64,000 nucleotides of DNA, taken from NCBI GenBank assembly GCA_045105115.1, contig JBGCDE010000065.1:1-64000 (forward strand). Reading direction: 5' to 3'. The DNA is from JAUIET01 sp045105115. GTDB lineage: Bacteria > Pseudomonadota > Gammaproteobacteria > Pseudomonadales > JAUIET01. Below the pieces are notes generated by a model that was not told where the DNA came from, made no database searches, and saw only the letters and a program-made list of their open reading frames with translations. The position numbers and the translations under genes were made by a program. Below, piece after piece: positions 24,691-34,175 of the stretch. The first letter of the stretch is position 1, and each line of letters begins with the position of its first letter.

Positions 24691-25389
24691 ATGCGCAGCG
24701 ATGCTAGCGTGCAGGCCACACCTGTGCGACGGGCTAAGGGCATTGAAGCGCGCGCCAAATTAAAACGTGCGGCTATGCAAGTGCTTGAGAAGCGTGGCTA
24801 CCATGCGATGCGAATCTCTGACGTCACCAGCGAGGCCGGCGTGGCTACCGGTTTGTTTTATCACTACTTCAGCGACCTCAAAAGTCTCACCCTTGAAGTG
24901 CTGGGCGATTTTGTTGCTCAATCACGTGAGCTTGAAGAAATCGAGCGCGGTGTCTCCAGGGGGGACTGGTTCGGGCGCATTCTGGCCCACAATCGACTGG
25001 TGGTCAGCAGCTACGCAAGTCGCCCCGGGCTTATGCGCTGCCTGCTGCAATTGGCCGATGAGGATGCGGATTTCTCAGCACTGTTGAGAGAGTCTTTTGT
25101 AGAGTCGCTGCAGTGGTTGGTAGCGCGAATGCCAAAATTGTTTCCATCGGGTGATTTTACCGACCATCAGGCCTTGTTGCTTGTGTATGCCTTGGCGGGT
25201 AGCGGCGAAACACTGTTGCGAGACGTTTACATCAACGAAGACAAATCGCTTCTACGCGCGCCAGTTAGCGAAGAAGAGCTTGCAGAACTATTGTCGGTGA
25301 TTTTTTATCGAGGCCTGTTCTTGCAGAACCCACCGGTAGAACGGCTGCAATTTACACACTACGTCAGCGGTATAGCCGCCGAGGAATAA
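24691..25389 (+). CDS. TetR-family transcriptional regulator
   Basis: The helix-turn-helix (I-S-D-V-T-S-E-A-G-V-A-T-G-L-F-Y-H-Y-F) is typical TetR. The start at 24691 has AAAGGTAAGG just upstream. An ATG at 24634 also opens the frame, but it lies only about nine bases past the rightward -10 box and would make a leaderless message. A ligand domain of about 150 residues follows. The protein probably represses both divergent acyl-CoA dehydrogenases through the palindrome at 24587-24628, released by an acyl-CoA. The stop is two bases before the next start. Confidence 0.88.
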   Translation: MRSDASVQATPVRRAKGIEARAKLKRAAMQVLEKRGYHAMRISDVTSEAGVATGLFYHYFSDLKSLTLEVLGDFVAQSRELEEIERGVSRGDWFGRILAHNRLVVSSYASRPGLMRCLLQLADEDADFSALLRESFVESLQWLVARMPKLFPSGDFTDHQALLLVYALAGSGETLLRDVYINEDKSLLRAPVSEEELAELLSVIFYRGLFLQNPPVERLQFTHYVSGIAAEE

Positions 25390-25391
25390 TT

Positions 25392-26540
25392 ATGGATTTT
25401 TCAGTAAGCGAAGACCAGGCGGCTATCAAAGAGCTGGCCCATCAAATCTTCAGTGACAAGGCAACCGCAGATCGTTTGCTGGAATTGAACCGGGCGGGTC
25501 AGGATTACGATACCGACTTATGGTCTTTGCTCGCCGAGCAAGGGATTCTGGGCCTATCTGTACCTGAGTCACTAGGTGGATCAGGCTTGGGGTTTGTTGA
25601 GCTCTGCATGATTCTTGAAGAGCAAGGCGCGCACGCAGCCCCCGTGCCTCTGCTGGCCAATCTTGTATTAGGCGCTTTGCCTATAGTTGAGTTTGGTACC
25701 GAACAGCAGCAAGTAGCGGCTGTAAAACCAATGATGGCTGGCGAGCACAACTTAACAGCGGCAATCGCTGAACTGGGTATGCGACCGTCCAGAGTAACGC
25801 CTGTTGCGGCCAGTAAGAACAGTCAGGGTTGGTTGCTTAATGGCATGGTTGATTGTGTTCAGGACGGAGCGATCGCGCGCTTTGTTGTGGTTCCAGTCGA
25901 CGTATCGGGTAGCTGCTCGGTGATGTTGGTTGATCTTGAACACGCCGGTGTGGACGTGCAGGCGCAGCAAGTCGGTTTACTCGGCAAATGGAACGCAAGA
26001 ATTCAGTTCAGTGATGCACAATTACCCGCCGACTCTTTGCTGGGTGTTGAAGGTCAAGGGAATGAAATCATTGAGTGGATAGAGCAACGCGCAAATGTTG
26101 CTCACTGCGCATTGCAAACCGGTGTGAGTGAATCGGCTATGAAGCAAACCGCGGCTTACACCTCCGAGCGCAAGCAATTTGGCGTACCAATTGGCAGCTT
26201 TCAGGCACTGGCAATGCGCATGGCAGATTCCTTTATAGACGTTGAAGCTATTCGTTCAACCTATTGGCTCGCGCTCTGGCGTTTGTCTGAAGGGCTTGAT
26301 GCGCGCATTGAAATTCGAGCGGCCAAGTACTGGTCGTGTGAAGGCGCTCATCGTGTGGTCTGTACCGCTCAGCATCTGCACGGTGGCATGGGGGCGGATG
26401 TTGAATACCCGATACACCGCTATTTCCTGTGGTCCAAAATGATAGCCTATAGCTTGGGCGGGGGATCTCATCAGCTGGAAAAGCTGGGTCAGCTGCTGGC
26501 AAGCAATGACAATCTTGGGCTGGCTGCTTTAGAGGCCTAA
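25392..26540 (+). CDS. Acyl-CoA dehydrogenase, likely partner subunit
   Basis: The 382-residue ACAD follows the TetR gene by two bases. Its flavin-binding middle region is less conserved than in the divergent copy, and the catalytic-base segment reads L-G-G-G-S-H-Q-L-E, so the usual glutamate is missing. A-A-Y-T-S-E-R-K-Q-F-G-V-P-I-G-S-F-Q and Q-H-L-H-G-G-M-G are standard ACAD stretches. In steroid-degrading actinobacteria such divergent pairs assemble as alpha2beta2 heterotetramers with one active site per pair; by analogy this could be the second subunit. A hairpin CAGCGG/CCGCTG at 26551-26567 follows the stop, without a T run. Confidence 0.86.
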   Translation: MDFSVSEDQAAIKELAHQIFSDKATADRLLELNRAGQDYDTDLWSLLAEQGILGLSVPESLGGSGLGFVELCMILEEQGAHAAPVPLLANLVLGALPIVEFGTEQQQVAAVKPMMAGEHNLTAAIAELGMRPSRVTPVAASKNSQGWLLNGMVDCVQDGAIARFVVVPVDVSGSCSVMLVDLEHAGVDVQAQQVGLLGKWNARIQFSDAQLPADSLLGVEGQGNEIIEWIEQRANVAHCALQTGVSESAMKQTAAYTSERKQFGVPIGSFQALAMRMADSFIDVEAIRSTYWLALWRLSEGLDARIEIRAAKYWSCEGAHRVVCTAQHLHGGMGADVEYPIHRYFLWSKMIAYSLGGGSHQLEKLGQLLASNDNLGLAALEA

Positions 26541-26622
26541 GGTCCGTAAACAGCGGTAAAGCCGCTGGCCAAGTAAGTGTAATTCTGGCACCCTTTGCGC
26601 TCTTCACAAGATAGAGCTAACC

Positions 26623-27981
26623 ATGAAATTACTCAGGCCTGCGATTCAATACCATCCATATCCAGCGATGCTTGTTGCATTGCTGGTATCGCTATTAATC
26701 TCGACTGTCAGCAACGCCGACGACATAGAAAAAGCCGTTGCAAAAGACTACGACGCGCATCTGGGTGAGCTGTTCACACATTTTCATCGCAATCCTGAAT
26801 TATCCAATCTTGAAACCAAGACAGCTGAGAGGCTCGCGCTTGAGTTAGAGCAAGTCGGTTTTACCGTACACAAAAAAGTAGGCGGAAAAACGGGCATAGT
26901 CGCTTTGCTCAATAATGGTGAAGGCCCCATGGTTATGATGAGGGCCGACATGGACGGTTTGCCTGTACAGGAAAAAACCGGTTTGAAATACGCATCTACT
27001 GCGCAGCAGGAAGACTGGGACGGTAACCTGGTGTACACCATGCACGCCTGTGGACACGACGTGCATATCACCAGTCTGGTGGGTACCGCACGTCGTATGG
27101 CGGCTATGAAAGATCAATGGTCAGGTACCTTGATGTTGATTGGTCAGCCTGCTGAAGAGCGCGTGCGCGGCGCTCGTGAAATGATGGACGACAAATTGTG
27201 GAAGCGTTTCGGCAAGCCAGACTATGCAATGGCGTTTCATGTCTCCTCCGGTGTTCGCGCCGGGAAGATAGCGGCAACGGAAGGTTCTCCTTACTCGGGT
27301 GCAGACACAGTCGATATTATTGTGCACGGTGTGGGCGCGCACGGCGCCTCCCCACATGCCGGTAAGGACCCGGTTGTAATCGGCTCGCAAATTGTATTAG
27401 CGCTGCAAACCATTGTCAGCCGCGAAATTGCGCCTAAGGAACCATCGGTCATCACCGTAGGCTCATTTCACAGTGGCACCAAGCACAATATTATTTCTGA
27501 TCGAGCCCACTTGCAGCTAACGGTTCGCAGCGATCGTAAAAAAACACGCGATCAATTATTGGAAGCCATCGAGCGCGTTGCGGTTAACGTTGGCCGGGCT
27601 GCGGGAATGCCGGAAGATAAGCTGCCTGAAGTGATTGTTTCTGATGAAAGCGTGCCACCAACTGTGAATGACAAGCCGCTGTCAAAACGATTGATTGCCT
27701 TATGGGGCGACAAAATGGGAACAGATATTTTTGACAATACATCAGAAAACCAGGGTATGGGTGCTGAAGACTTTGGCTTCTTTACAACTGACCCTTACAT
27801 ACCGTCGCATTATTTTGCGGTAGGCGGTACTCCGGAAGCTGCGTTTGAAGTGGCCGCCGAAGGGGGCACACCAATTCCCAGCCACCACAGTCCGTTGTTC
27901 AAGATTTTGCCCGAACCGGCTGTGCGTACCGGTGTTGAAGCGACCGTACATGCCTTGCTGGAGCTACTGCAAGACAAGTGA
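26623..27981 (+). CDS. Secreted M20-family amidohydrolase
   Basis: A signal peptide (residues 1-32, with L-L-V-S-L-L-I-S-T-V-S-N-A) precedes an M20D metallopeptidase: M-R-A-D-M-D-G-L-P and the metal ligands in H-A-C-G-H-D, A-E-E and the late H-H-S. A dimerisation insert lies near residues 225-340. Related enzymes remove acyl groups from amino acids (hippurate hydrolase, N-acyl-amino acid amidohydrolases). Periplasmic location and a length of 452 fit a peptide or N-acyl amino acid scavenger. The TGA overlaps the GTG of the next gene by four bases. Confidence 0.88.
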   Translation: MKLLRPAIQYHPYPAMLVALLVSLLISTVSNADDIEKAVAKDYDAHLGELFTHFHRNPELSNLETKTAERLALELEQVGFTVHKKVGGKTGIVALLNNGEGPMVMMRADMDGLPVQEKTGLKYASTAQQEDWDGNLVYTMHACGHDVHITSLVGTARRMAAMKDQWSGTLMLIGQPAEERVRGAREMMDDKLWKRFGKPDYAMAFHVSSGVRAGKIAATEGSPYSGADTVDIIVHGVGAHGASPHAGKDPVVIGSQIVLALQTIVSREIAPKEPSVITVGSFHSGTKHNIISDRAHLQLTVRSDRKKTRDQLLEAIERVAVNVGRAAGMPEDKLPEVIVSDESVPPTVNDKPLSKRLIALWGDKMGTDIFDNTSENQGMGAEDFGFFTTDPYIPSHYFAVGGTPEAAFEVAAEGGTPIPSHHSPLFKILPEPAVRTGVEATVHALLELLQDK

Positions 27982-29393
27982 AGTTCGCCGATTATGTAGT
28001 GCTTGAGCAAGTTCGGGCGCTTGACGAAAAGCTCTCACCAGATCGCCCGCTTGATGGCTTTGAAAATGGTGGCGCTGAACGAAAAGCCTTCGCTTTAGCG
28101 TTAGGTCAGCGGGCCAATAGATTAATAGCTGAGCATGAGTGGCGCTCAATTATAGCGGCGCCAGCGCAGTGGTATTATCGCCTAACGGTATTTGTTTGTG
28201 CTTTGTTTGCCTTGTTGGGTGTTGTAGCTGTGCTAAATGCCTTGTCTGGAGAAGCCAGCAGTCGAGTCTTGAATATCTACGGCCTATTATTGGTTTTGCT
28301 GGGCTTTAATTTTATTTCCCTGGTGTTGTGGTTGCTTGGCTGTCTGGCCAAGTTGGGTGGCCTGATTACGGGTACTTTGGGTAGCTTACCAATTGGTATT
28401 GAAAATATGCTGCGCCGCTTTCAGCAAAAGCAAGGGCGAACGGCTTATTCGGCTTGGCAACAAAGTCATTTTTCAGGCAACGTGGGAGTTTGGCGCATCA
28501 GTCTGGTCAGCCATAGTATCTGGCTGAGCTATCTCGGTGCTGGACTGATTTGCTTGCTGGTTCTATTTTCAATTCGGCAATATGATTTCATTTGGGGTTC
28601 CACTTTACTTTCTGGTGGCACGTTTGTTGATTTAACCCGCGCACTGGGTGCCCCTTTACAGATTTTAGGCGTATCAATGCCTGATACATCGCAGGTGCTG
28701 GCAAGCCAGTCTGGGTCTGTGACAGAACAGACTATGACCGGTACCGATATCCGGCGCCAATGGGCCTGGTTTTTGCTGGGTGCAATAGCGGTCTATGGTT
28801 TGCTGCCACGCTTGCTGGCAGCCATAGTGTCCTGGTTAGCGATGAGACGCGCAGAGTCTCTTTATCGACCCGATTTCTATTTGCCGTATTACGTTGAGCT
28901 GAAGCATAGAATGCAAGCCAATGTGGGCGAGGTAGAAGTAGTTGATGCCGATACTGCGCCAATCAAAACGAAAGAGTCTGTACAGTCTTCATTTACGCCG
29001 GTGGCCATATCTACGCTTAGCTTACCGGATGATGCGACTGTTGCTGGTTTCGAGTTGGAAGCAAAGCTTGCAGAACTATTAGCTGTGAACATTACCGGCC
29101 GGGAAAGTCATGGCGCACTACTGCAAACACTATCTTCAGCCGAATACGCTTTGGCCGTAGTTGTTGATTTGAATGCGGCGCCTGATCGAGGGACAACGCG
29201 CAAATTGATCGAGTTGTTCAGTGCTGCTAGCGATGTTTATCTGATATTAGTTGATGCAGTGCGCGGGCGTGAAGCGCACGAACGGCAACGACTGGCAGAC
29301 TGGTATCAATTAGCAGGTGATGCAGCGGTGCCAGTAGATCATGTGTATCGTATGTCAGCTGCAGACCTTGCTGAGCTGATGGATAATCGGTGA
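27978..29393 (+). CDS. DUF2868 membrane protein
   Basis: The start is GTG at 27978, overlapping the upstream stop as GTGA. Membrane segments lie near residues 68-90, 98-125 and 190-212, with another near 255-285; the C-terminal 150 residues are soluble. The order DUF2868 then DUF3482 GTPase is conserved in pseudomonads and other gammaproteobacteria, which is the main basis of the name. The function is unknown; coupling to a GTPase suggests a membrane-linked, nucleotide-controlled process. Confidence 0.8.
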   Translation: MKFADYVVLEQVRALDEKLSPDRPLDGFENGGAERKAFALALGQRANRLIAEHEWRSIIAAPAQWYYRLTVFVCALFALLGVVAVLNALSGEASSRVLNIYGLLLVLLGFNFISLVLWLLGCLAKLGGLITGTLGSLPIGIENMLRRFQQKQGRTAYSAWQQSHFSGNVGVWRISLVSHSIWLSYLGAGLICLLVLFSIRQYDFIWGSTLLSGGTFVDLTRALGAPLQILGVSMPDTSQVLASQSGSVTEQTMTGTDIRRQWAWFLLGAIAVYGLLPRLLAAIVSWLAMRRAESLYRPDFYLPYYVELKHRMQANVGEVEVVDADTAPIKTKESVQSSFTPVAISTLSLPDDATVAGFELEAKLAELLAVNITGRESHGALLQTLSSAEYALAVVVDLNAAPDRGTTRKLIELFSAASDVYLILVDAVRGREAHERQRLADWYQLAGDAAVPVDHVYRMSAADLAELMDNR

Positions 29394-30787
29394 ATCACGT
29401 GAATGACCCGGCCTTAGCTGCAATTCAAATAGCCGTTGTTGGTCATACCAATACCGGCAAAACGTCTTTAATCCGAACCTTACTGCGTTCGCAATCGTTT
29501 GGTGTTATCGAAGACAGCGCCGGTACAACAAGACATGTTGAGCGAGCGGCGTTACTGGTTGACGGTGAAGCCGTTATCGAGATGTTTGACACGCCGGGCC
29601 TGGAAGACAGTGACGCCTTGCTTGACGCTCTGGACAAGGTGTCTGATAAATCCAGCGGTGTTGAAACAATTCAACAATTTCTGGACAGTCAGCTCGCCCA
29701 GGAAGATCTCGCACAAGAAGCAAAAGTGCTGCGCCAGGGTTTGCGCAGTGATGCCTTGTTGTACGTAGTGGACATTCGCGCGCCTCAATTGGAAAAATAC
29801 AGTGACGAGATCAAAATATTGTCACGGCTTGGAATCCCGATAATCCCGGTGTTCAATTTCATCGGTGAACAAGCCAGTCAGCTGCAGCAATGGCGTGCGG
29901 TTATGGTTTCTCATAATCTGCACGCTGCTCTTGAATTCGACACTGTTGCCTTCAGTTTCGAGGCTGAGAAGCGACTGTATCAAAAGCTGCAGGGTGTGCT
30001 TGAACAGCATTACGAGCGAATACAGGGTTTGATCGAACAGCGCCAAACTGACTGGTTAAAGCAGTTGGATGCCGCAGTGCGACGTTCTGTGAAACTACTG
30101 GCAGATTGCGCAAGCTTGCGGCTGGAACCTGGTGAGGAAGGTGCAGCAGACCAGGATAAACAGCGTCTTCAAAATCAGGTGCGCGAACTTGAGCAAAGTG
30201 GCTTGCGTGACTTGTTGCGCCTGTTTTCTTTCTCTAAGACTGATGTTCAGTTGGCACAGTTGCCAGTATCAGATGATGACTGGGAATTTGATTTGTTCTC
30301 CAGTGACACACTCAAAATGTTTGGGCTGGATGCGCGCAGCAGTGCGCTTAAAGGGGCCGCTGCCGGGGCTGGTCTCGACCTGATGGTGGGTGGGCTCAGT
30401 CTTGGTATGGCAACAGCGATTGGCGCGCTGGCCGGCGCGGGCTACAGCACGGTAAAACGCTACGGTAAAGACATAGCGTCAGTGTTTAGTGACGACGGTG
30501 GTTTGTGTGCGGATGACGTGACCATTGAATTACTCGCGTTTAGGCAATATGAGTTATTGCAAGGTTTGACCTGTCGCGGGCACGCCAGTCAGGGCGCTAC
30601 CCAGGTAGATAAAATGGCGCAGGCATCACGTCCTGATACGCCAGAACAATGGTCAAAAATCATTACCGGGCTGCGTTCGGGCCAAGTCAATAGAGGCGAG
30701 AGTAATCCAGCGTTCAGCCAGTCGCAGCAACAGCTGACGGATTGGCTCAGAACGGCGACTCAGGGTGATGCAAAACAGCCTGTTTAA
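29390..30787 (+). CDS. GTPase with DUF3482 domain
   Basis: The GTPase domain occupies residues 10-180: P-loop G-H-T-N-T-G-K-T-S-L, switch II D-T-P-G-L-E-D. The G4 position reads N-F-I-G rather than N-K-x-D, so base specificity may be relaxed. The C-terminal half is the DUF3482 region, with a glycine-rich hydrophobic stretch (G-A-A-A-G-A-G-L-D-L-M-V-G-G-L) that could insert into or lie on a membrane. The GTG start at 29390 overlaps the DUF2868 stop by four bases, so the two are translated together. The stop overlaps the convergent desaturase stop. Confidence 0.86.
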   Translation: MNHVNDPALAAIQIAVVGHTNTGKTSLIRTLLRSQSFGVIEDSAGTTRHVERAALLVDGEAVIEMFDTPGLEDSDALLDALDKVSDKSSGVETIQQFLDSQLAQEDLAQEAKVLRQGLRSDALLYVVDIRAPQLEKYSDEIKILSRLGIPIIPVFNFIGEQASQLQQWRAVMVSHNLHAALEFDTVAFSFEAEKRLYQKLQGVLEQHYERIQGLIEQRQTDWLKQLDAAVRRSVKLLADCASLRLEPGEEGAADQDKQRLQNQVRELEQSGLRDLLRLFSFSKTDVQLAQLPVSDDDWEFDLFSSDTLKMFGLDARSSALKGAAAGAGLDLMVGGLSLGMATAIGALAGAGYSTVKRYGKDIASVFSDDGGLCADDVTIELLAFRQYELLQGLTCRGHASQGATQVDKMAQASRPDTPEQWSKIITGLRSGQVNRGESNPAFSQSQQQLTDWLRTATQGDAKQPV

Positions 30788-31989
30788 GCGGTTGCCAGGT
30801 TAAAGCTGCGAACCCGTTGATATTGTTCTTTTACGGATTTTTCCAGATCTTTTAGTTGTTCTGCCAAGGCGGCACGCTCTTGTTCTACGGCTGCCTGTAA
30901 GTCACTGGATGCATCACGCAACTTTGTCTTGTTGTGCTCAAACCAACGCGCACGTGCAGCGCGCCACTCGCTCAGTAACTTGGCCAAGTGCTGGGTTTCC
31001 AGCTCGACAAAACTGCGTACTCGATCTGACGCCCGATCACTGCTTAAGCGCTGCCTGGCTGCTTCCAGCTGACGATTGACCATCGCTTCACAAATTTTAA
31101 AGTCGGGTGTTTTTCGAAGATCATAGGCCAATCCCAACCAGTCACAAGTTTTTATCAGCCATTTGGTTGGGTCGAATTGCCACCAGCGCACACCGTTTCT
31201 GTAGTCGCCTTGAAACAAGTGATGGTAGTTGTGATAGCCCTCACCATAGGTAAACAAGGCCAGCAAGTCATTGTCGCGTGCCGTGTTGTCTTCGGTATAG
31301 GGTTGCCTGCCCCAGTAATGGGCCAGTGAATTAATAAAGAATGTGGTGTGGTGAGAGTACACCAGGCGTAGAAAACCACAGGCCAGAAAATGGGCCAGGT
31401 AGTCACCGGTTAACATCCCCATTATCAGTGGCGGAAGAGTATTCATTACCAGCGCTATTGAGTAGTAATGTTTGTGTTGCCACATCACCACTTTATCGCG
31501 CTTCAGGTCAGCTACATTACTAAAGTCGTCAGTATTGGTAGGGTAATGGCGTAACATCCAGCCAACGTGTGAGTACCACAAGCCTTTCTTGGCGGAATAT
31601 GGGTCTTCATCAATCACATCTACATGACGATGATGTCGGCGATGCTGTGAGGCCCAGGTGAGAATGCTGTTTTGAAACGCGGCCGCACCGAATAAGGCCA
31701 GCCCGATTTTCAATGGAGTTTTTGCTTTGTAGGCATTATGTGCCCAAAGTCGATGATAACCCGCAGTGATCGAAATGCCATTGAGGGCCGCGACAACCGC
31801 GAACGTCAGCCAATGGCTCCATTCAAATCCTACCGCCAGTTGATACCAAGGTACACCGATTAGAGCAATTAACGGGGTAATGGTGAGCATCAACACGGTT
31901 GGCCAAACAAAAGCTGGCTTGCCAAGTTCCGGGTGGGCTTTGGCTGGCAATGTGCTGGACGCTGGCAACTTAGTATTCTGTGGTTCCAT
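30784..31989 (-). CDS. Fatty acid (acyl-CoA type) delta-9 desaturase with coiled-coil tail
   Basis: This membrane di-iron enzyme inserts a double bond in acyl chains. The three histidine boxes are present: H-R-L-W-A-H, H-R-R-H-H and H-N-Y-H-H, between four hydrophobic segments. The first 300 residues match the stearoyl-CoA desaturase group. The last 90 or so are highly charged and helical (R-A-A-R-A-R-W-F-E-H-N-K, then E-Q-E-R-A-A-L-A-E-Q-L), a probable coiled coil that extends the catalytic core. No fused cytochrome b5 is seen, so an external electron donor is needed. Convergent with the GTPase gene, overlapping by four bases. Confidence 0.9.
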   Translation of the reverse strand: MEPQNTKLPASSTLPAKAHPELGKPAFVWPTVLMLTITPLIALIGVPWYQLAVGFEWSHWLTFAVVAALNGISITAGYHRLWAHNAYKAKTPLKIGLALFGAAAFQNSILTWASQHRRHHRHVDVIDEDPYSAKKGLWYSHVGWMLRHYPTNTDDFSNVADLKRDKVVMWQHKHYYSIALVMNTLPPLIMGMLTGDYLAHFLACGFLRLVYSHHTTFFINSLAHYWGRQPYTEDNTARDNDLLALFTYGEGYHNYHHLFQGDYRNGVRWWQFDPTKWLIKTCDWLGLAYDLRKTPDFKICEAMVNRQLEAARQRLSSDRASDRVRSFVELETQHLAKLLSEWRAARARWFEHNKTKLRDASSDLQAAVEQERAALAEQLKDLEKSVKEQYQRVRSFNLATA

Positions 31990-32073
31990 GGTGCCTCTTA
32001 CTTCAACTTGACGACAGATGGTAAAACACTTGCAGTGTGAAATCCATGCTCCGTATAGATTGCTAGCGTTGCA

Positions 32074-34134
32074 TTATTCAAGATTAGCATCACCCTCAGC
32101 GCTGTACCAGATGGGTGAAGTCCAGGCTCGCTCCTGAATAGACTTTCGATATAAAGGGTCATCACAGCTCTCCGGGCGCTGATCTGCCTTGGCATTCATG
32201 CAATCGTAAGCCAGCCATCGACAGCTCGGATTTTCAACAACGCGCGCATAATAAGCAGCTGAAACAGCCGGATTGAAGTCAGGGTCTTGCCAAACAGCGC
32301 ACAACCGGGTGAACCCGGGTCCGCTTCGCTGGCAGGTGTTGGTATCGACATTTGCTCCATTATTACGGTCTCCAGCAACGTCATATACGGCCTGATGTGT
32401 CTCGCCATTTGCGTCACTCCAGGACTTGATGATTTGTATGGCCTGCAGAGCGGTAGCATCAGCGGCGGGGTCTTTATTAGCGCTAAGCAGAAAACCGGGC
32501 GTGGCTGCTTCGCCGGCATTGTTGGGTAGATCTGAGCCCATTGGCACCGCACTCGCGTAGGCGGCTTCGAGCATATTGTTTTGCTCGCACAGTTGTTCGT
32601 CGATATCCCAGCCGCCAAAAAATCGGGGTTGTATGCGAGGTCCGCTGGTGCCGAAGGTTTCCCGACGTTGCATGGCCTCAAACAGATCTTCACGGGTATT
32701 TTGCGGCGCGTATACGCCGGCAATACCGCCTGGGTTGTATTGAACAGGCGAGCCTTTAGCGATGCCCCCAGGTACGTCAAAGGGCTTGCTTGCCCTGCGC
32801 GCAATACTGCGATCGGTGCCGGTTGCTCCCAGATATTTGTTTTCGGCAACAGCACCTCCGGTGGCGTTATGTGAATCGGTGGCGGCGATCAAGCCAAACT
32901 TAAACGGATTAACGCCAAGTTTTTGTTCATCTTCAAGACCGGCAGCCAGTGCGTAACGGCTGTAACTGTATTGCGAGAGACAGCCGGCCAGACGCATGCC
33001 ACCTGAACCTTGCTCTTCACCGCAATCCTCGAAAACTTCCTCGGGTGGTCGCAGCTTCTCAAAGTTGCACAGTTCGTCAGTTCCGCCAATGACAGAATTC
33101 AATCCATTTCGACACTCGCTATCACCTTTGACCTGCATAGTTTCTACCAAGCGCTCATATTTTGCGCGCAAGCTAGCCTGTTTGATCTGCTCTTCTCTAG
33201 GAAGGTCGCGCAGCGTATAGGGGTAAAACATACGGCCGCTGCTCCAGTTGCTGTTGTGGGGAATAGACAGCGCGTCGCAACCGGTTCCGGATTCACGGCA
33301 GTATTCGTCTAGCCACTGCCACATCAACTCAGGTTGTTTGACATCGCGCGCGCTGATCGGCGTTGGTGGAACGGTGGCATTCTTAAAAATAATGTTTCGA
33401 TGCAGATTAGCGCCTTTAGTTGCCAGCGTGTACTCATAGCCAACAAAGGTCGAAAATTCGCAGTTGGCGCTGCGGTCGTACCAGCGTTCAGCAGCTTGCT
33501 GGTTGAGCGCCCACATTTCAGTGGCGCGTTGCAAGCAACGGTCACCATTCTTGCCGCACAGTATTTCAGGTCTGCCGCGTTGCAAACCTATCAGTGCGAG
33601 CATGCGAACAATTCCATCTAACGACGGGTCAACAGGCAAAGTCCATTCGCCGCGAAGTACTTTGCAGATAAGTCCGTTACTGCCTTCAAAACTTGGGTCC
33701 AGACACAGAGCTTGTTCGCCCATATTACCGGCGTGATCTGTAACGGCTGCGAAATCCAAAGGTTTATCAAGCCGTAGGCTGGGTACAGGCCCTGTTTCAT
33801 TTTGCAGGCGCAGTTCAATCTCACCGCCTCGAGCAAAATTGTAGAAGTCATCTGGCAGCTTGCTTACACCAAACCCATACGCATCTGACGATACAGCCGT
33901 ATGCACGTGCAGTGCGCCAAAGTAGGCATTGTTGAGTGGGTTGGTGTCGGCGCAATCTTCCCGCTCGACAGCAACGAAGTCGGGTCGCACGGCGTCTTTT
34001 TCGAACCAGGTTTCCAGCAAGGCTTCAGTGACTGGAATTTGTTCTGTCTGATGGGTGAACCACCAGTACAAGCCACCAGCCAGTATTACGACGGTGAGAA
34101 TTAATAGCAGTACGATTTTGAGGAAGGTTCGCAT
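32074..34134 (-). CDS. DUF3604 protein, membrane-anchored PHP-like hydrolase
   Basis: Residues 7-28 form a signal anchor. The 686-residue protein has the DUF3604 hallmark Y-F-G-A-L-H-V-H-T-A-V-S-S-D-A, then A-V-T-D-H-A-G-N-M-G and A-A-T-D-S-H-N-A-T-G-G. These histidines and aspartates resemble a PHP-type metal site. Members are common in marine gammaproteobacteria and often encoded as large periplasmic proteins of unknown substrate. Many cysteines suggest disulfides in the periplasm. It stands alone; no partner gene is obvious. Confidence 0.88.
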   Translation of the reverse strand: MRTFLKIVLLLILTVVILAGGLYWWFTHQTEQIPVTEALLETWFEKDAVRPDFVAVEREDCADTNPLNNAYFGALHVHTAVSSDAYGFGVSKLPDDFYNFARGGEIELRLQNETGPVPSLRLDKPLDFAAVTDHAGNMGEQALCLDPSFEGSNGLICKVLRGEWTLPVDPSLDGIVRMLALIGLQRGRPEILCGKNGDRCLQRATEMWALNQQAAERWYDRSANCEFSTFVGYEYTLATKGANLHRNIIFKNATVPPTPISARDVKQPELMWQWLDEYCRESGTGCDALSIPHNSNWSSGRMFYPYTLRDLPREEQIKQASLRAKYERLVETMQVKGDSECRNGLNSVIGGTDELCNFEKLRPPEEVFEDCGEEQGSGGMRLAGCLSQYSYSRYALAAGLEDEQKLGVNPFKFGLIAATDSHNATGGAVAENKYLGATGTDRSIARRASKPFDVPGGIAKGSPVQYNPGGIAGVYAPQNTREDLFEAMQRRETFGTSGPRIQPRFFGGWDIDEQLCEQNNMLEAAYASAVPMGSDLPNNAGEAATPGFLLSANKDPAADATALQAIQIIKSWSDANGETHQAVYDVAGDRNNGANVDTNTCQRSGPGFTRLCAVWQDPDFNPAVSAAYYARVVENPSCRWLAYDCMNAKADQRPESCDDPLYRKSIQERAWTSPIWYSAEGDANLE

Positions 34135-34175
34135 GAAGCCACGCTGATTTTTTTATTAACAGCTGCCAGTGTATA

